DNA of 64,000 nt from Calocera cornea HHB12733. Lineage: Eukaryota; Basidiomycota; Dacrymycetes; Dacrymycetales; Dacrymycetaceae. Under the pieces are notes generated by a model that was given only the letters and a program-made list of their open reading frames with translations, was not told where the DNA came from and did no database searches. The position numbers and the translations under genes are program-made. Below, one piece after another: positions 43,201 through 55,147 of the stretch (the first letter of the stretch is position 1; each line of letters starts with the position of its first letter). Where the stretch lies: the NCBI GenBank assembly GCA_001632435.1, contig KV423934.1:62001-126000 (forward strand), read 5' to 3'.

Positions 43201-46200
43201 GTGCGCTTCGACCTTTCAAAGTTGCATCGCCATCCTGTTTACTGACTCGACTCGTACTGTAGGCAGTATGGATGCGTCGTTTTACTCGCCTCATTTGATT
43301 TTCGAGTGGCTACACTCCCTAAAACTCTCGTGGAACGCTGGAGAGTATCAGGTTTGATCGACTGGTGCAGTATCTCAATAGTTGCTGATACAAGTGTAGG
43401 TCGATCTGGATCCTGGTTTAATCTTCAGCCCTGTTGAGCTGCATAACACCACACAGTCGTTGTGAGTTCAAAGAAGTCCAAGAAGGCACAGATCTTAACC
43501 TGGGGGTCACAGGGCGCAGGCACAGACGGTTGCGTCGCTAATACCATTCAAGTCGGCGCTAGAGAAGCGCGCAATGCACTACACCATACTCGCAACTGCG
43601 CATCCTCTCACGAGGTATACCCAGATGAGACAGCTTCTGATTAAATCTGTGCAGAATGTGAGTGTCCCACCGCAGAATGATGACGTTCGGCGCTCATGAA
43701 AACTGAACGTAGCTATGTGCTGGATTTGGATCGACGTACCCTCCGGATGTGCTCCATCGCATTCTTCGCTTCTCCCCGTTGAGGCAGATCGATCAGGATG
43801 ATCATCAGGCGTGGCTCGTTGCTTTGCAAGAAACATCCAATGTGAATCTTGCACAAGTGTGCATGGCTCGTCTTGTGCCCGCGATGGAGCCTCTGTTTCG
43901 AGCAACGATTCCTTACCGGGAGTCCGTCCGTTTGCTGGCGATGGCATGGGTGGCTCTGTCGCGCACGATGCTGGCTCTATACCTTCCCGATATACCAACT
44001 GATCCTCTCGTCAACATAACAGCTCGGCTCCATCTTTTGGAGCAACGCAGCAATTCTCTCGCCTCGCAACTCGAGCTTCATAAGCGTGGCGAGTGGCTCC
44101 TGAATGGGCACCAAGCGAATCCTAGGATTACCTCACTTAGCGACTCGCTCGCGGCAACCGCAAAGGACATAGCAAGCATTCAGCCTCCCCCAATCTCGCG
44201 GCCCTCTGACCCATCCACTCTTAACGCGTTTTACGAAGAAATCGCCCAGTTTCTGGACCAAGTGCTGGACGCGGGACGAATTGACAGTCTCATCCACGAC
44301 CTGTCTTCGCTGACTGAACCTCACGGATTGCGCGTGGCAGATACTGTCCATCGCTCGATTGATGCTTTCGTCCAAAGGTTGGGACAAGCATATCCAGGAC
44401 TCGATGACATCGCTTTCACGGCCGTCTTGTGCATCCGTGCTTTCCAGTTGGGCATCAAATTGGCCACACGTGCCGGAAGCATAGATGAAGACGCCTTGCT
44501 ACTCAACAACTCGACACTCTCGGTCTCATTAACCCAGTTTCCAGCAACAGCAGCAGCATCCTACGTTATCCGCAACAAGGCGCTATTGTATCAATCAGCT
44601 TCCGAGGCGCTGACGACTCCCAACATCATCTTAAGTCTCTGTTTGATTGCCCAGCAGGCGTGCCGCGATCGATTCCTGGACGTAGACATGGATGTCATTC
44701 AAGCGTTCTATCGCCTGCTGTACTCACGCTGGTCGATGCAACAGGAGAAGACAGAGGCCATTCGCTTGGCGCAGGAGAGCCTCTATCGGTCCAAAAATGA
44801 AGACCATCAAGACGAGTCGGAGGAGGACAGGATTGAAAGGGAGCTTCATGTGCTATTCCCGGACTTTGAGGAAGAGTCTGATCACAAGGCAAGGACAACC
44901 GATCCAAAGAAGGCGGAACCACATACAATCGACATGGGGGGGGTGACCCAGTCCCAGATGTTGACCATTCATGCCACTCTCTTCAACTCGTCGGAGAGTA
45001 GGCAGCCTATGTCTGGGGTCAAGATCGATCATCTCATCAGAGCGCTGCAGTTGGACCAGCTGGCTAGCCTCGACTACACCCAACTCTCTGATCAAGTGGA
45101 CCAGGGAAGTCAGATATACAGGCTCACTCTGCTTCAAGACGCTCTTTCTGTCTTTATGGATCGACCCTCGATCGCTTCCGAACATGGCGACTTTTATTGG
45201 GGTAAGAACCTTGCGGAGCTGCACAAGGTGTTCCTCGCACTATCTAGTCTGGAGAGCCGACTAGCAACTCTGATCCCCCTGTGGCCCGAACAAGTACAGC
45301 TGCAAGATATTCTGGACCGTTGTCAAAGCGTGCTCGGTTTATCGTCGGACTCCTCGCTTGCACAAGTCATGCCTGGTCTGGAGGGCCTCGTCACGCATAT
45401 TGCCGCCTGGGAGGAATTCTCCAGCCGAGACAACTCTCTGGGATCGTATCAGGCGCAACTTATCGCGTTGATTGTCGAGTGGAGAAGAAAAGAATTGAGC
45501 TGCTGGGCTCAGCTGCTAGACACCGAGAGCTTGTCATTTGCGACCCGGGTGGCCGAGTGGTGGTTCATTCTATATGGAGCAGTGATTGCCTCACCTGCCT
45601 CTACTGATCAAGGAGACCTGAAGGAGATAGCTTCCCTTTTGGATGACTTCGTCACGAGCAGCCCCTTGGGCCAGTTCCAAGCGAGGCTTGAACTCATTGG
45701 TTCATTCGGTGTCTTTCTCAAGCTTGTTGCTCGCACGCAAGCTGAGTTTGCGAGCAGAGCGGATCTGGTGATGTCTATCACCATTTATTACGGCCAATTC
45801 AGCACTTCTGTACGAGACTGTCTGTTGTCACAGAGGAAACCGCTAGAGGATGACATACGAAGCTTCGTTCAGTTGGCTAGCTGGAAGGATGTCAATGTGG
45901 ATGCCTTGAAGCAGAGCGCAAAGAAGACACATCGGCGTCTATATCAAGCCATCCGAAAGTTTAGAAGTATCCTTCGCCAACCTGCAAAGCCTCTGCTGTC
46001 AATATTTGATCATGATCACAAGATATCGGATACCACTGACAGTCACATTGCGGTCAGTGCGGGCGCTGACATCATCCTGTTGCCTTACAATCCTACTGGC
46101 GTCCTCTTGATGAAAGGCAACTCGCAACTTCATCTGTCTACAGCTCTGGCGCGTCTCCGCCAGCTCGGCTCCTCGACGCTGCACAACTTCGTTGGCCAGG

Positions 46201-49200
46201 GTCCCTCGGAAGATATCGACCTGTTGGGTACGTCTCTGATAGACAGAATGGAGGAATTTTCGTCAGAGACACTCAAGACAACAGACATCAAAAGTGTCAA
46301 GGCTTTGGTCGCCAGAAAACGGAAAGCCTGGTATGATGCTCTCAAGGAGCTTCGATCCATTGGGCTGTCAACCCGGTTGCCATCGAGAGTCCTTCAGTGC
46401 CTAACCTCGAGACACAACTTGCTGGGGTATGTCAACCTTGTAGAGATCGTCGGACAAGAGAGTCCCTTGGTCGGAATTATCCAGAAAGCAGACGCCTACT
46501 TCAACAAGCTTTGTGGTATGATTCCTGTATTGCGAACAGTCCTCGTTGGCCATCAACCAGACCTTCCTACCCGCGATCTGGAACGCGCTGTCGGCTTTGT
46601 CGAGTGTGCCTTTTCTGTTTCCTTAAGGGGACGACGACTGTAAGTCTCTGACAGGACGTGATCGCATAGATGTTGACGTTAATCCCAGGCTCGCACAATT
46701 GTGCCACGCGCACGTTGCCATACAAGGCATATTGCATCGCCTTGCACCCGTTGTATCCAGCGGATCAGCCCTGTCCTTGGTTGGATTTGGCTCTGTCGCC
46801 GTGCATTTCGTCCGAAGCATTTACTCTGCCGCTGTCAATTTTCGCTCTGTCTTGAGAGAGATCCAAAATGGCGTCCGACTGCTCGAGAGTCACGCCCCTT
46901 CGGACACACTGGACACTTCCGTGCCGACTGAGATCGCGCGGATCGTGGCGACCCAGGAATGCCTTATTGCCACAATCACCCCAATCATGGAGGCTGTCAG
47001 GTGTACCGAACCCGCTGTTCTCCTAAATGGTGAGTGCATCCTCCCTCAATTGCAGGCAACTCGCTAAACAACACTCAAGATGAGCTTTCTACCCTCAAGA
47101 CCGCTGTGGCTGCCATGCAGCAAGCACTTGTTACGCTGACGACCATGAACAGTGAACAACAACAGTATTCGTGCATGTTGGAGCCGACTGCCCGCTGGCT
47201 GAACGAAGCCCTTCAAGGGTTAGCCGACCATGTGTACGACCCTTCGACTATGCCTTCCCAACAGTCTGCGCAAGACCTGAGTAGCAAGTTGATCGCTTCC
47301 GTGCTTTTCACTGCACAGCAGTTGTATCAACTTACCGAAAATCAGCAAGGCGAAGGCGGCGCTCAGACTGGCGTTCAGGCGGTAGCTACCCACTTTGAGC
47401 GCGTCGTCAGGCTGCTGCAGTTGGACAGCGTGCAACAACAACTTTCGATAGTCGTTTGTGCGACAGCCCAGGAGGGAATGCAGCCCCAGCCTTTGCACAA
47501 TATGATACCATTCATGCAAGAGTACTCTCAATTATTGGCGCTCACCATGCACAATCTCGCTATCCACAACAAATCCACAATGAAGCTGACCTATATTCTT
47601 CACAACGCTTTGAAGTCTATCGCCTTGCGTGGTTTCTGCAAGCCACAAGAACAGGACTCCTCCCAAAAGAAGGCCGACTCGACAACTGCAACAGAAGGCG
47701 TCGGAATTGGTGAAGGAACTGGTGCGGAAGATGCTTCGGCTGAAGTCCAAGACGAAAGCCAGGTGGAAGGCATTAAAGACGAGAGCATGGATCAAACCAC
47801 TGACGAAACGAACGACAACGATTCTGGTGAGGACGGTGCGTTCGAAATGGACCAGGACTTCGACGGTGCTTTGGAAGATGTTCGGAGTTCGGACGGCGAA
47901 GAGAGTAGCTCGGACAATGAAACGGAGCAACCCGACCTGGATGAAACTACGGGAAACTTGGATCTGTCGGATCCGGGCGCTTTGGACGAGAAGCTTTGGG
48001 GCGACAAGGGAGCTGATACTAAGGCCCAGTCCGAGGAGACCTCAACTAAGCCTCCCCAAGAACCCGCCCTTAGCAACGACATCGGTGCTCAGACTGAGGA
48101 CAAAGGCCAGAGACGGGATCTACAGCCAGAAATCACTCCTCCGCCGGATGAGTCTTTGGGTGCGCAAGACATGGACGATTTGACAGGGGACACCCCGCGC
48201 GAAGAAGACTCTAGTGGAGGATTGGACACAGATAACGATATTCCTCTGGGAGAGGCTCTCGATCTTCCTGAGGATCTCAATCTCGATCAGAGCCAAGCTT
48301 CGGCGTCTTCCGAAATTTCAGAGGACGATGATGATACCAGAGAGACGCAGCCTGAACAGGACAGAGAGCACGAGCTAGAGGAGGGAGAAGAAGTACCCAT
48401 GGATAGCAACGTTGATGAAGGGACCGATCTCCCAGGTGAAGTTGAAGCAACATCTGAAGAACGGCCTACGGTGCCTGACGACAAGCCTGAGGGTGACGCA
48501 GGAGGAGAGCCGCAGTCTGCGAACTCAAATGGCATGGATGATGGCGTGGATGGCGGGAACATAGGCGATGGAGAGTGGCCGCCTGTCCCCGGCGAGGAGC
48601 AGAGACTGTCGGAGGAAGCAAAAGAAGAGCGCGGCGCCAATATGGAGCGCTCCCCGTCCGCTTCACTGTTCGAGTATGTTTACTTACACATTCGTTTTCA
48701 AATGCTGATTCAAAATTCGGCAGCAACGACAGACAACCTGGTGTGTCTAGTCGCGCGAATGGGCAGCCACAGAGCGGTGAAGGTGAAGAAAGCGACGCTT
48801 TGAAGTCGGAGGATGCAGCCAGTCATCCCAAGCAGCCGGGGGATCTGGGCCAGAAGACGATTCGTTCAACGGAGCAGATTTCAACTTCTCATGCTCCGGT
48901 GGAATCCAAAGCACCTTTGTCTGGCGGCCTCGAGTGGGCACATGAGAAGGATGAAACAGTTGCCGATCAACAGGCCCTGGGACCACAGCAGGCGGACGAG
49001 ACTATTTCTCTCAACCAACTCAATTTAGATGACGGGATGGAGGGCAATGATGTTCCCGCAACCAACGAAGCGGCCCCAGAGTCCTACGCAGCGGTTGAGG
49101 AAGATGAAATGATGGTCGACCAGGGTCTGTCCGGCTTGGGTCCCGATGAGCTTCTCGGTGCCATCGTGCAGTGGTCGGCAAACGAGCACAGTCGCATGGA

Positions 49201-50170
49201 TGAGACCGTGCCCATCGGTCAAAGCAACACTGGGATTTCCCTTTTGAAGCCTGAACTGGCATCAGAACATGGGATGGAATCATTCGATACACGTTGGCAG
49301 GCTTATGTTTCTTCTACTCAAGATTTGGCCTACTCCCTCTGCGAACAGCTCCGCCTCATTCTAGAACCTACGCGCGCAACGCGACTCCAAGGAGACTACA
49401 AGACGGGCAAGCGTCTCAATATGAAGAAGGTGATTCCCTACATTGCAAGCGACTTCACGAAAGACAAGATCTGGCTTCGTCGCACAAAGCCCAGCCGGAG
49501 GGAGTACCAAGTGCTTCTTGCCCTCGACGACTCGCGTTCCATGGCCGAATCGCAATCCACATCTTTGGCTTTCCAGACGCTATCGTTAGTGACTTCTGCC
49601 CTGGGAAAACTAGAGGTGGGCGACGTGGGGATTATCCGTTTTGGCGAAGGGACCGAGATTCTTCATGATTTCGATCAAGGGCCAGTCACCAGCGAAGTGG
49701 GAGAACGTCTGTTGTCCCATTTTCAGTTCGCCCAGACTGGAACGAACATGGAGCAATTACTGGAGTCAAGCATTGCGATGCTCTCAGAAGCCCGTGCAAG
49801 ATCCAAGCAATCTTCCGTCAACACATCTGAGCTGTGGCAGCTCGAGATCATCATATCCGACGGAGTTTGTCAGGGCCACGAGCGTTTGCGGTCTTTGGTA
49901 CGGAAGGCAGAAGAGGAGAAGATTGTCGTTGTATTCATTGTTCTGGACTCTCTGCATCTTCAGAGAGGTGTCTCTGCGCAGGATCAGATGCATGGCTCTA
50001 TCATGTCGATGATGCAAGGGTCGTACACAGAAGTGGAGGGCCGGATGGAGATCAAGATGAACAGGTACATGGACACTTTCCCGTTCAGCTACTACATTGT
50101 CCTCCGGAATATCGAGTCCCTGCCTAATGTCCTGGCGTCCACCCTTAGACAGTTCTTCGAAATAAAGTAA
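34276..50170 (+). CDS. MDN1: Midasin (MDN1/REA1), giant AAA ATPase of 60S ribosome assembly
   Basis: Dynein-like AAA ATPase that removes assembly factors (Rsa4, Ytm1) from pre-60S particles in nucleolus and nucleus. Start MATMDPLNINYLKQSRELL at 34276. Six AAA modules by Walker A motif: PSAGKTTLL (~35350), GETGTGKTSAV (~36420), GPTSSGKTSSI (~37860), GETGTGKTTVC (~38715), GSPGVGKTSIV (~39990), GYKRSGKTSIA (~40920). Walker B motifs include LLDEINLAS, LVLDELNLAP, FMLDEISLAD and VLLDEMNLAP; AAA6 has LLLDNANLCN, the usual degenerate form. A helical linker follows to about 47000, then an Asp/Glu-rich region (about 47640-48660) and a C-terminal MIDAS domain (LALDDSRSM with D-x-S-x-S, TGTNM, IISDG; about 49510-50165) that grips Rsa4/Ytm1. 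Introns are few in the AAA core and denser at about 42000-43740. Estimated length is near 4,800 residues, close to yeast (about 4,900). I see no unresolved frameshift, though exon borders at 42770-43740 are not fully fixed. Confidence 0.95.
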
Positions 50171-50240
50171 TCGGATCGCAGATATGCCCATATTATGCCT
50201 AGATACAACAATGCATGGATGTCATACATACATCCATGGG

Positions 50241-51483
50241 CTATGCATCTTCAAACGCGCTTCGCCGGATCTCTTCAGCCAGGGCGTTGGTGAAGTCCTG
50301 CGGGGTGCGGCCAGCGGACAATTGCAGTGCCTCGAGAGGAACCATGTTGTGTTGGAATAGTGGTGCATTCCTTGCCGCATCTGCATGCCCAGTTGATTCA
50401 ATGACAGCTAGTTTCGGTCGAGAGGGCATCCTGGCAAGCTCCTGCAGCTCTGCATATGTAAAGATCAACGGATCAGTTCGAGGCGCGAATGGGTTGATAT
50501 CAATCAGGTGCGCTCGCCGCAGATCGCGAGTAAGGAGGAGATCAAAAACATCTGGCAATGCGATCTATCTCAAGAACATGTGGCGGATAAACTTCACTCA
50601 CAGTGAGGACCGACGGGACACCTCTCCTCCAGTAAATGGTCCCGCCAGAAGCATCCAATCGTACCGAGTACCAACTCTTGGGTTTCGGACTCGTTTAGGT
50701 ATTCGTAGTAGTTGTGGTCTCTCTGCGACGCACCTGCGCAACTATCGTGAATTGGTCGCTTGACATGATCATAGAGACACACCCAGCAGCATGTTGTCTC
50801 GAACGAAGCAGCGAAATTCCCGACCTTTGTCAATGGCGTACCATTTCCTCAGCGATAATTCGAGCTCGTAACTAAAGTCGCTCTGTTCGTCATCTTCCTC
50901 GCAACCTTCAAAGACGATGCTCGGGTCCAAGTCATGATTTACGAAATCAGACGACTTCAGCAGCAGATAGACGTCGGCAGGAGAGGTGCATTTCAACGGA
51001 GAGGACTGTGGGAGCATCCAGGCTGCATCCTGTGGAAATTTCTGGGCATGAGGTAATGCCTGGATGCAAACGGCTGACCTTGGGTGAGCTCCAGTTCAGC
51101 TTGGGAAAGACGGCTCCGAAGTCGGCAATCGCCTTGCGAATAGAAGTATCAAGTTGGGGGAAGGTGTACGAGGGACCATCTTCGCCTTCGTCTTCATCGG
51201 ACTCATCTTCGGAAAGAGTGTCCGCTGCGGTTCTGCATCCAGTCTCAGCAATTCAACTGGCTGAGAAGCACTCGGCTCGGGTGTTGGGGTGTTGGGCTTA
51301 CATGCCCTCAGATCCTAGCGGTATGTGGACGCCATCTGCCAGAAGGTAATCTCGAAACTGAACATCCAGCGGACGAATTGTGACTGTCTTGATCGAGACG
51401 GATGCCAAAGTCGGATACCATGATGAGAGTTGGCACGCTAGGACGTTGGACCGGGTGAGAGGTGGGAATAAGGGCAGGGACAT
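50241..51483 (-). CDS. CDC123: CDC123 (D123 family), eIF2 assembly factor
   Basis: ATP-grasp-type protein that binds eIF2gamma and promotes assembly of the eIF2 complex. Segments in order: LTRSNVLACQLSSWYPTLAS, SIKTVTIRPLDVQFRDYLLA, DGVHIPLGSEG, an acidic linker EDESDEDEGEDG, YTFPQLDTSIRKAIADFGAV, FPKLNWSSPKDAAWMLPQSS, LKCTSPADVYLLLKSSDFVN, LRKWYAIDKGREFRCFVRDN, QRDHNYYEYL and HLIDINPFAPRTDPLIFTYA. The KC-x(2)-P-x-DV-LLLKSSDF and D-NPF-x(4)-D-L-F blocks are family signatures. About four introns. Start MSLPLFPPL at 51483; another Met nine residues upstream is possible. It converges on MDN1 with only 70 bases between the stops. Confidence 0.92.
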
Positions 51484-51589
51484 GCAGCCTGGGAGCCGAC
51501 AAAACAGCACCTAGTTCAGGGACCTGCTGGCTAATGGCTTCCAAATATACTGTGCTAATCGCCGTTTGGTTCCGCATTCGCGTCAAGGA

Positions 51590-51870
51590 ATGTCGCCAGC
51601 CACAAGGAGTAAGCTCCCTTTGGAGCGTCTTGCTTCCGCTTGGGCACATATATTTACTCCCCCTTCCCATAATCCACGGGAAGTAACGATGCTCTGAAAG
51701 GGAAGCCGAAATCCGGGGGTCAACAGGAGGAACGGAGCTCAACGCACCAGGAGAATGCGGAAGCAGAAATTCTCAGACACCGGCGCAGAGAGACCTTAGG
51801 TGAGAGCAAATCAACCAGTAGCCCGAAGCAACCAAGTCGCTGGGCGCTACTATAAAACAGAAGCAAAGGG
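51590..51870. repeat. 18-bp array E, left patch (degenerate)
   Basis: Decayed units: a few in the TTTGCTTCCG direction (CTTGCTTCCG near 51630, TTTACTCCCC near 51655), then CGGAAGCA-type units (near 51682, 51760, 51825, 51860). Spacing is less regular than in arrays A-C, so this patch looks old. It lies between the CDC123 start and the F-box fragment. Confidence 0.6.
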
Positions 51871-51941
51871 ACGGACCCTTTGCTCCCTTGCGGGGTATTT
51901 GTGGTTCTGTTTCCTGCGATAGTTCCATCCGCTCGAGTGGT

Positions 51942-52310
51942 GCGAGCGACATTTGACTATCGAGCTTGTCGAGGTTGAGATGAACGAGTTCCGGTATGAG
52001 AAAGGCACGAGTCGAGGCGCGCAGCCTGACATCGATGGTGAGAGCATAGCACTTCGGGTAAGAATGAGTTGCACAGTAGTGACGGTAGAATTGATAATCA
52101 TGCGAGCTAGCGGTATACAGTGGCGCGCGGATACGGGCGACGTGTTGACCGGTTCCGGGTAGAACGCTGTGGTCGATAAAGGACAGACGCCAAGGCTTTG
52201 TTCCTAGACGCGATCCTGCCTCGACCCTATGGTCGACGACTTCTGTTTCGTTTGTCATTTACTTCCGTTGAGAGCAGTTTTACTCCCGCTTGAGGATAGT
52301 TTGCCTCCGC
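51942..52310 (-). pseudogene. Truncated duplicate of the F-box gene 5' end with array edge
   Basis: Segmental duplication copy 2, matching 22925-23299. On the minus strand it reads LTIDVRLRASTRAFLIPELV then HLNLDKLDS, the start of the F-box, and then leaves homology (a deletion of about 10 bases follows the Ser codon and unrelated sequence comes after). A four-base difference upstream also shifts the frame of the first Met codons. It cannot make a working F-box protein. The copy carries the upstream region and the first units of array B. Confidence 0.85.
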
Positions 52311-52445
52311 TACTGCTCCCGTGGTATTATTTACTTCCGCCGGCTCGTTTGCTCCCCCTAAAATATTTTGTATCCGTTTTGTATTTTGCCTCCGCCGCTG
52401 CGGTCTTTTTTGCTTCCGGAGGTACGGACGTGGCCGACACGTGGC
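52250..52445. repeat. 18-bp array E, right patch
   Basis: About ten units in the TTTGCTTCCG direction, for example TTTACTTCCG at 52258, TTTGCCTCCG at 52300, TTTACTTCCG at 52330, TTTGTATCCG, TTTGCCTCCG and TTGCTTCCG. The first three correspond to the first three units of array B by duplication; beyond these the two arrays differ. Confidence 0.8.
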
Positions 52446-52567
52446 ACCTGAAGTAGGGTACAGTTAGTGCTCACTAGGGTAACCCATCTCGCTTCGCTCA
52501 TTGTAACCGTTGTTTTTGGTCCCTCACGGAGTCTGCTGATTTTCTGCATTGCTCCCTTGTGGCCCTG

Positions 52568-52623
52568 CGGTGCCCGTCTTGCGGTGCCCGTCTTGCGGTG
52601 CCCGTCTTGCGGTGCCCGTCTTG
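52568..52623. repeat. 14-bp minisatellite cut by the assembly gap
   Basis: Four head-to-tail copies of TGCGGTGCCCGTCT run directly into the gap of Ns, which explains why assembly failed there. The array on the other side (52785-52960) has related but decayed TGTGGTGCCTGTGT-like units, so the gap probably spans the rest of the same minisatellite. Confidence 0.9.
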
Positions 52624-52784
52624 NNNNNNNNNNNNNNNNNNNNNNNNNNNNNNNNNNNNNNNNNNNNNNNNNNNNNNNNNNNNNNNNNNNNNNNNNNNNN
52701 NNNNNNNNNNNNNNNNNNNNNNNNNNNNNNNNNNNNNNNNNNNNNNNNNNNNNNNNNNNNNNNNNNNNNNNNNNNNNNNNNNNN
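52624..52784. other. Assembly gap (161 Ns)
   Basis: Run of N. The true length may differ. It lies inside minisatellite DNA, and no coding frame enters it from either side. Confidence 0.99.
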
Positions 52785-52965
52785 TGTAGTGTGCAGTGTG
52801 GTACCTGTGATGTGGTGCACAGTGTGGTGCCTACTATGTTGTAATGCCCATGCTGTGGTGCCTGTGTTGCCCCAGGTTGTGGTGTGTGATATAGTGCCTG
52901 TGTTGTGATGCCCATGTTGCAGTGTTTATGTTGTGGTGCCTGTCTTGCTGTACCCGGAGTGCTGT
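52785..52965. repeat. Degenerate G/T-rich minisatellite
   Basis: Irregular repeats of GTGGTGCCTGTGTTG-like units immediately after the gap. Frames through it are low complexity and not genes. Confidence 0.7.
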
Positions 52966-53395
52966 CCCAAAGGGTTTGCTGTGCCCATCTTGCCATGTGG
53001 GTCCAGGCCATCTTGCACAGTCAAGCTACCAAAGAGGAGAAGAGACCTCAATCTAAGAGGTGAATTACTCTGTGCAGTAGTGGCCTCAGGCTCTGTACTA
53101 TTGCCATACCTATACCTCCTTCATTTGCCTCTCTCTACCCCTGTGTATGGCCAGTGTGGTACACAACATATCAACTTCCCTTACTCTGGCTATATCTCCC
53201 TGGCCTTGAATGCCTTCCAGTCTCCCATTTCCTGTTTTCTGCCCCCCATCTTCCATCTCCCCATCCCCCACCTCCCTGTTGAAAGCTATTTGCTAAGACT
53301 CCAACTTGTTATTGACTGTTATAAGTTACTATTTTGGGTCAATATATCTCTGGTGTACTCTGGCTATATTCTGACTGCCTTGAATGCCTTCCTGT

Positions 53396-53429
53396 CTCCC
53401 GTCTCCCATCTCCCGTCTCCCGTCTCCCA

Positions 53430-53462
<33 letters not shown>

Positions 53463-53536
53463 CGTGTCTCCCGTCTTGTGTCTCCCGTCTCCCGTCTCCC
53501 ATCTCCCGTCTCCCATCTCCCGTCTCCCGTCTCCCA

Positions 53537-53604
<68 letters not shown>

Positions 53605-53615
53605 CATCTCCCGTC
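53396..53615. repeat. 7-bp minisatellite (CTCCCGT type)
   Basis: About 30 copies of CTCCCGT with CTCCCAT and CTCCTGT variants in tandem. A shorter similar tract lies just upstream (53220-53280). The long frames predicted on both strands here come only from the repeat. Confidence 0.95.
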
Positions 53616-53710
53616 TCAAGCTATTTGCCAAAATTCTAACTTGCTCTTACCTTGATTCATTGCAGCCTAATATATTTTATATTTCAATGCAGACTACTTG
53701 TGCACTCATA

Positions 53711-53746
53711 TTAGTGTTAGGGTTGGGGTATAGGGTTAGGGGTTAG
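53711..53746. repeat. Short telomere-like TTAGGG tract
   Basis: Contains GTTAGGGTTGGGGTATAGGG and TTAGGGGTTAG: three to four imperfect copies of the fungal/vertebrate telomere unit TTAGGG inside the chromosome. A single array-type unit (TTTGCTTCCG) follows at 53756-53765. Confidence 0.7.
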
Positions 53747-53994
53747 CTCTGTTTTGCTTCCGTTGTGTGGCAGCGCAAATAGCTTCCGCTTTGAGGGGAC
53801 CCTTCTCTTGAAGGGCGACGCGGACCTCGTCACGTGCGCCACGTGGGCGAAACGTGCGCGGCCCCTCACCGCCACTGCCCGGTTTGCTTCATTATAGATG
53901 TCCCCAGGTTCCCAGCCCACGGCGTATGATGTGAACCCCCATAGTAGAGCGTTTCCTGCAAGTTATTTCATCACAATCATCTGGTGCTTTGATC

Positions 53995-54915
53995 ATGCCA
54001 GTGGGTCTGGAAGCCTGGCTTAGCGATATACCTCCCATCACGAGGACATGGCTCATTGCAGCTATTGGTACCAGCTTGGCGGTGGTGAGCTCGTTATCAT
54101 TTTCTCAACAGTCTCGTTCTGACACCTTACCTCAAGCAATGCCATCTTGTGACCCCATTACAGCTGTATTTCAGCTTTAAGAGCGCGTTCCTCAACATGC
54201 AAGTGCGGCTGGTTCTTCTCAAAGAGTCCTGTTGGTGCTAAGGCCCTTCCTACAGCCGTGGCGAGCGATAACGACCTTTCTGTACTTTGGCCCGTTATCG
54301 ATCGACTTCGTGTTCCACTTATTCTTCTTGTGTGTTCAGGTTTCCTGTTGGGGTAATGCGATGTGACGCGTTGTACAGCATGCGCTACAGTCGAATGTTG
54401 GAAGAAAGTTCTTTTGCAGGTCGCAAAGCCGACTACTTCTGGCTACTGTGCACGTCGGCATCATTGTTACTGGTGCGCCACGTTCACCGCATTACATCGG
54501 TTATTGCTGAAACTCTTCAGCGCAGCTTCTCTCGCCTCTTTTCACTCTACCATTCCTCTCGTCGCCTCTTGCTTTCACATTGGTTTATATCTGGTCAAGA
54601 CGACAGCCCGCTATGCGAATATCGCTCTTTGGGATCCTCACGGTTTCGGCACCCTATCTTCCAATCGCATTGGTGGCCATTAGCTGGGTTATCAACGGAA
54701 CATGGAGAGCTGCAGCGTCGGATTTGATGGGATGCGTTGTTGGTCATGCGTGGTATTTTGGGACGGATGTCATGGTTAGAGAAGTTGGAGGTCAGATGCC
54801 ATGGACCAAGACGCCAGCTTTCGTGTGAGTGGCTCCCTAACATTGAGTACTTGACAACGCATCAGAGTCTAATTTAACCCTTAGACAAAGATGGTTCAAC
54901 GATCCTGCTCGATAG
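53995..54915 (+). CDS. Derlin (DER1-like), ER-associated degradation membrane protein
   Basis: Derlins are rhomboid-like pseudoproteases of the ER membrane that help move misfolded proteins to the cytosol. Signatures: PPITRTWLIAAIGTSLAV; LYFSFKSAFLNMQ; PWRAITTFLYFGPLSIDFVF; MRYSRMLEESSFAGRKADYF (the LEE and F-x-GR-ADF blocks are diagnostic); YIWSRRQPAMRISLFGILTV; APYLPIALVAISWVI; and DLMGCVVGHAWYF, matching the derlin G-x-x-x-GH-x-Y-YF motif. Five exons or more with 50-80 nt introns; the last tiny exon gives QRWFNDPAR. The end is short, without an obvious SHP box for Cdc48 binding. DER1 and DFM1 types cannot be told apart with certainty. Confidence 0.9.
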
Positions 54916-55147
54916 TTAGTACATTTGTGCATGCAGCCAGAGCAGCCGTTGTTGCCAGACGGATGAATGCCCTGCTGAGGAATACGTAGCAGATGCAGGT
55001 CAGGACTTCCAGCCTAATTAATACACTTTGAGGGGCAGTCTCGAGTATAGAGTCCCCCGGACAGTAGGAGCACTGATTCCTCGATTGCTTTTGCTCGGCG
55101 ACTTTGCAGATATATCCGACCGAACTCGTGGCGGATCGACTGTGACG

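Noticed and set aside
52358..53011. Reading frames across the N gap
   Set aside because: They depend on unknown bases and flanking minisatellite sequence.
53329..53655. Frames of up to 240 codons through the CTCCCGT repeat
   Set aside because: Low-complexity product of a 7-bp minisatellite, open in several frames.
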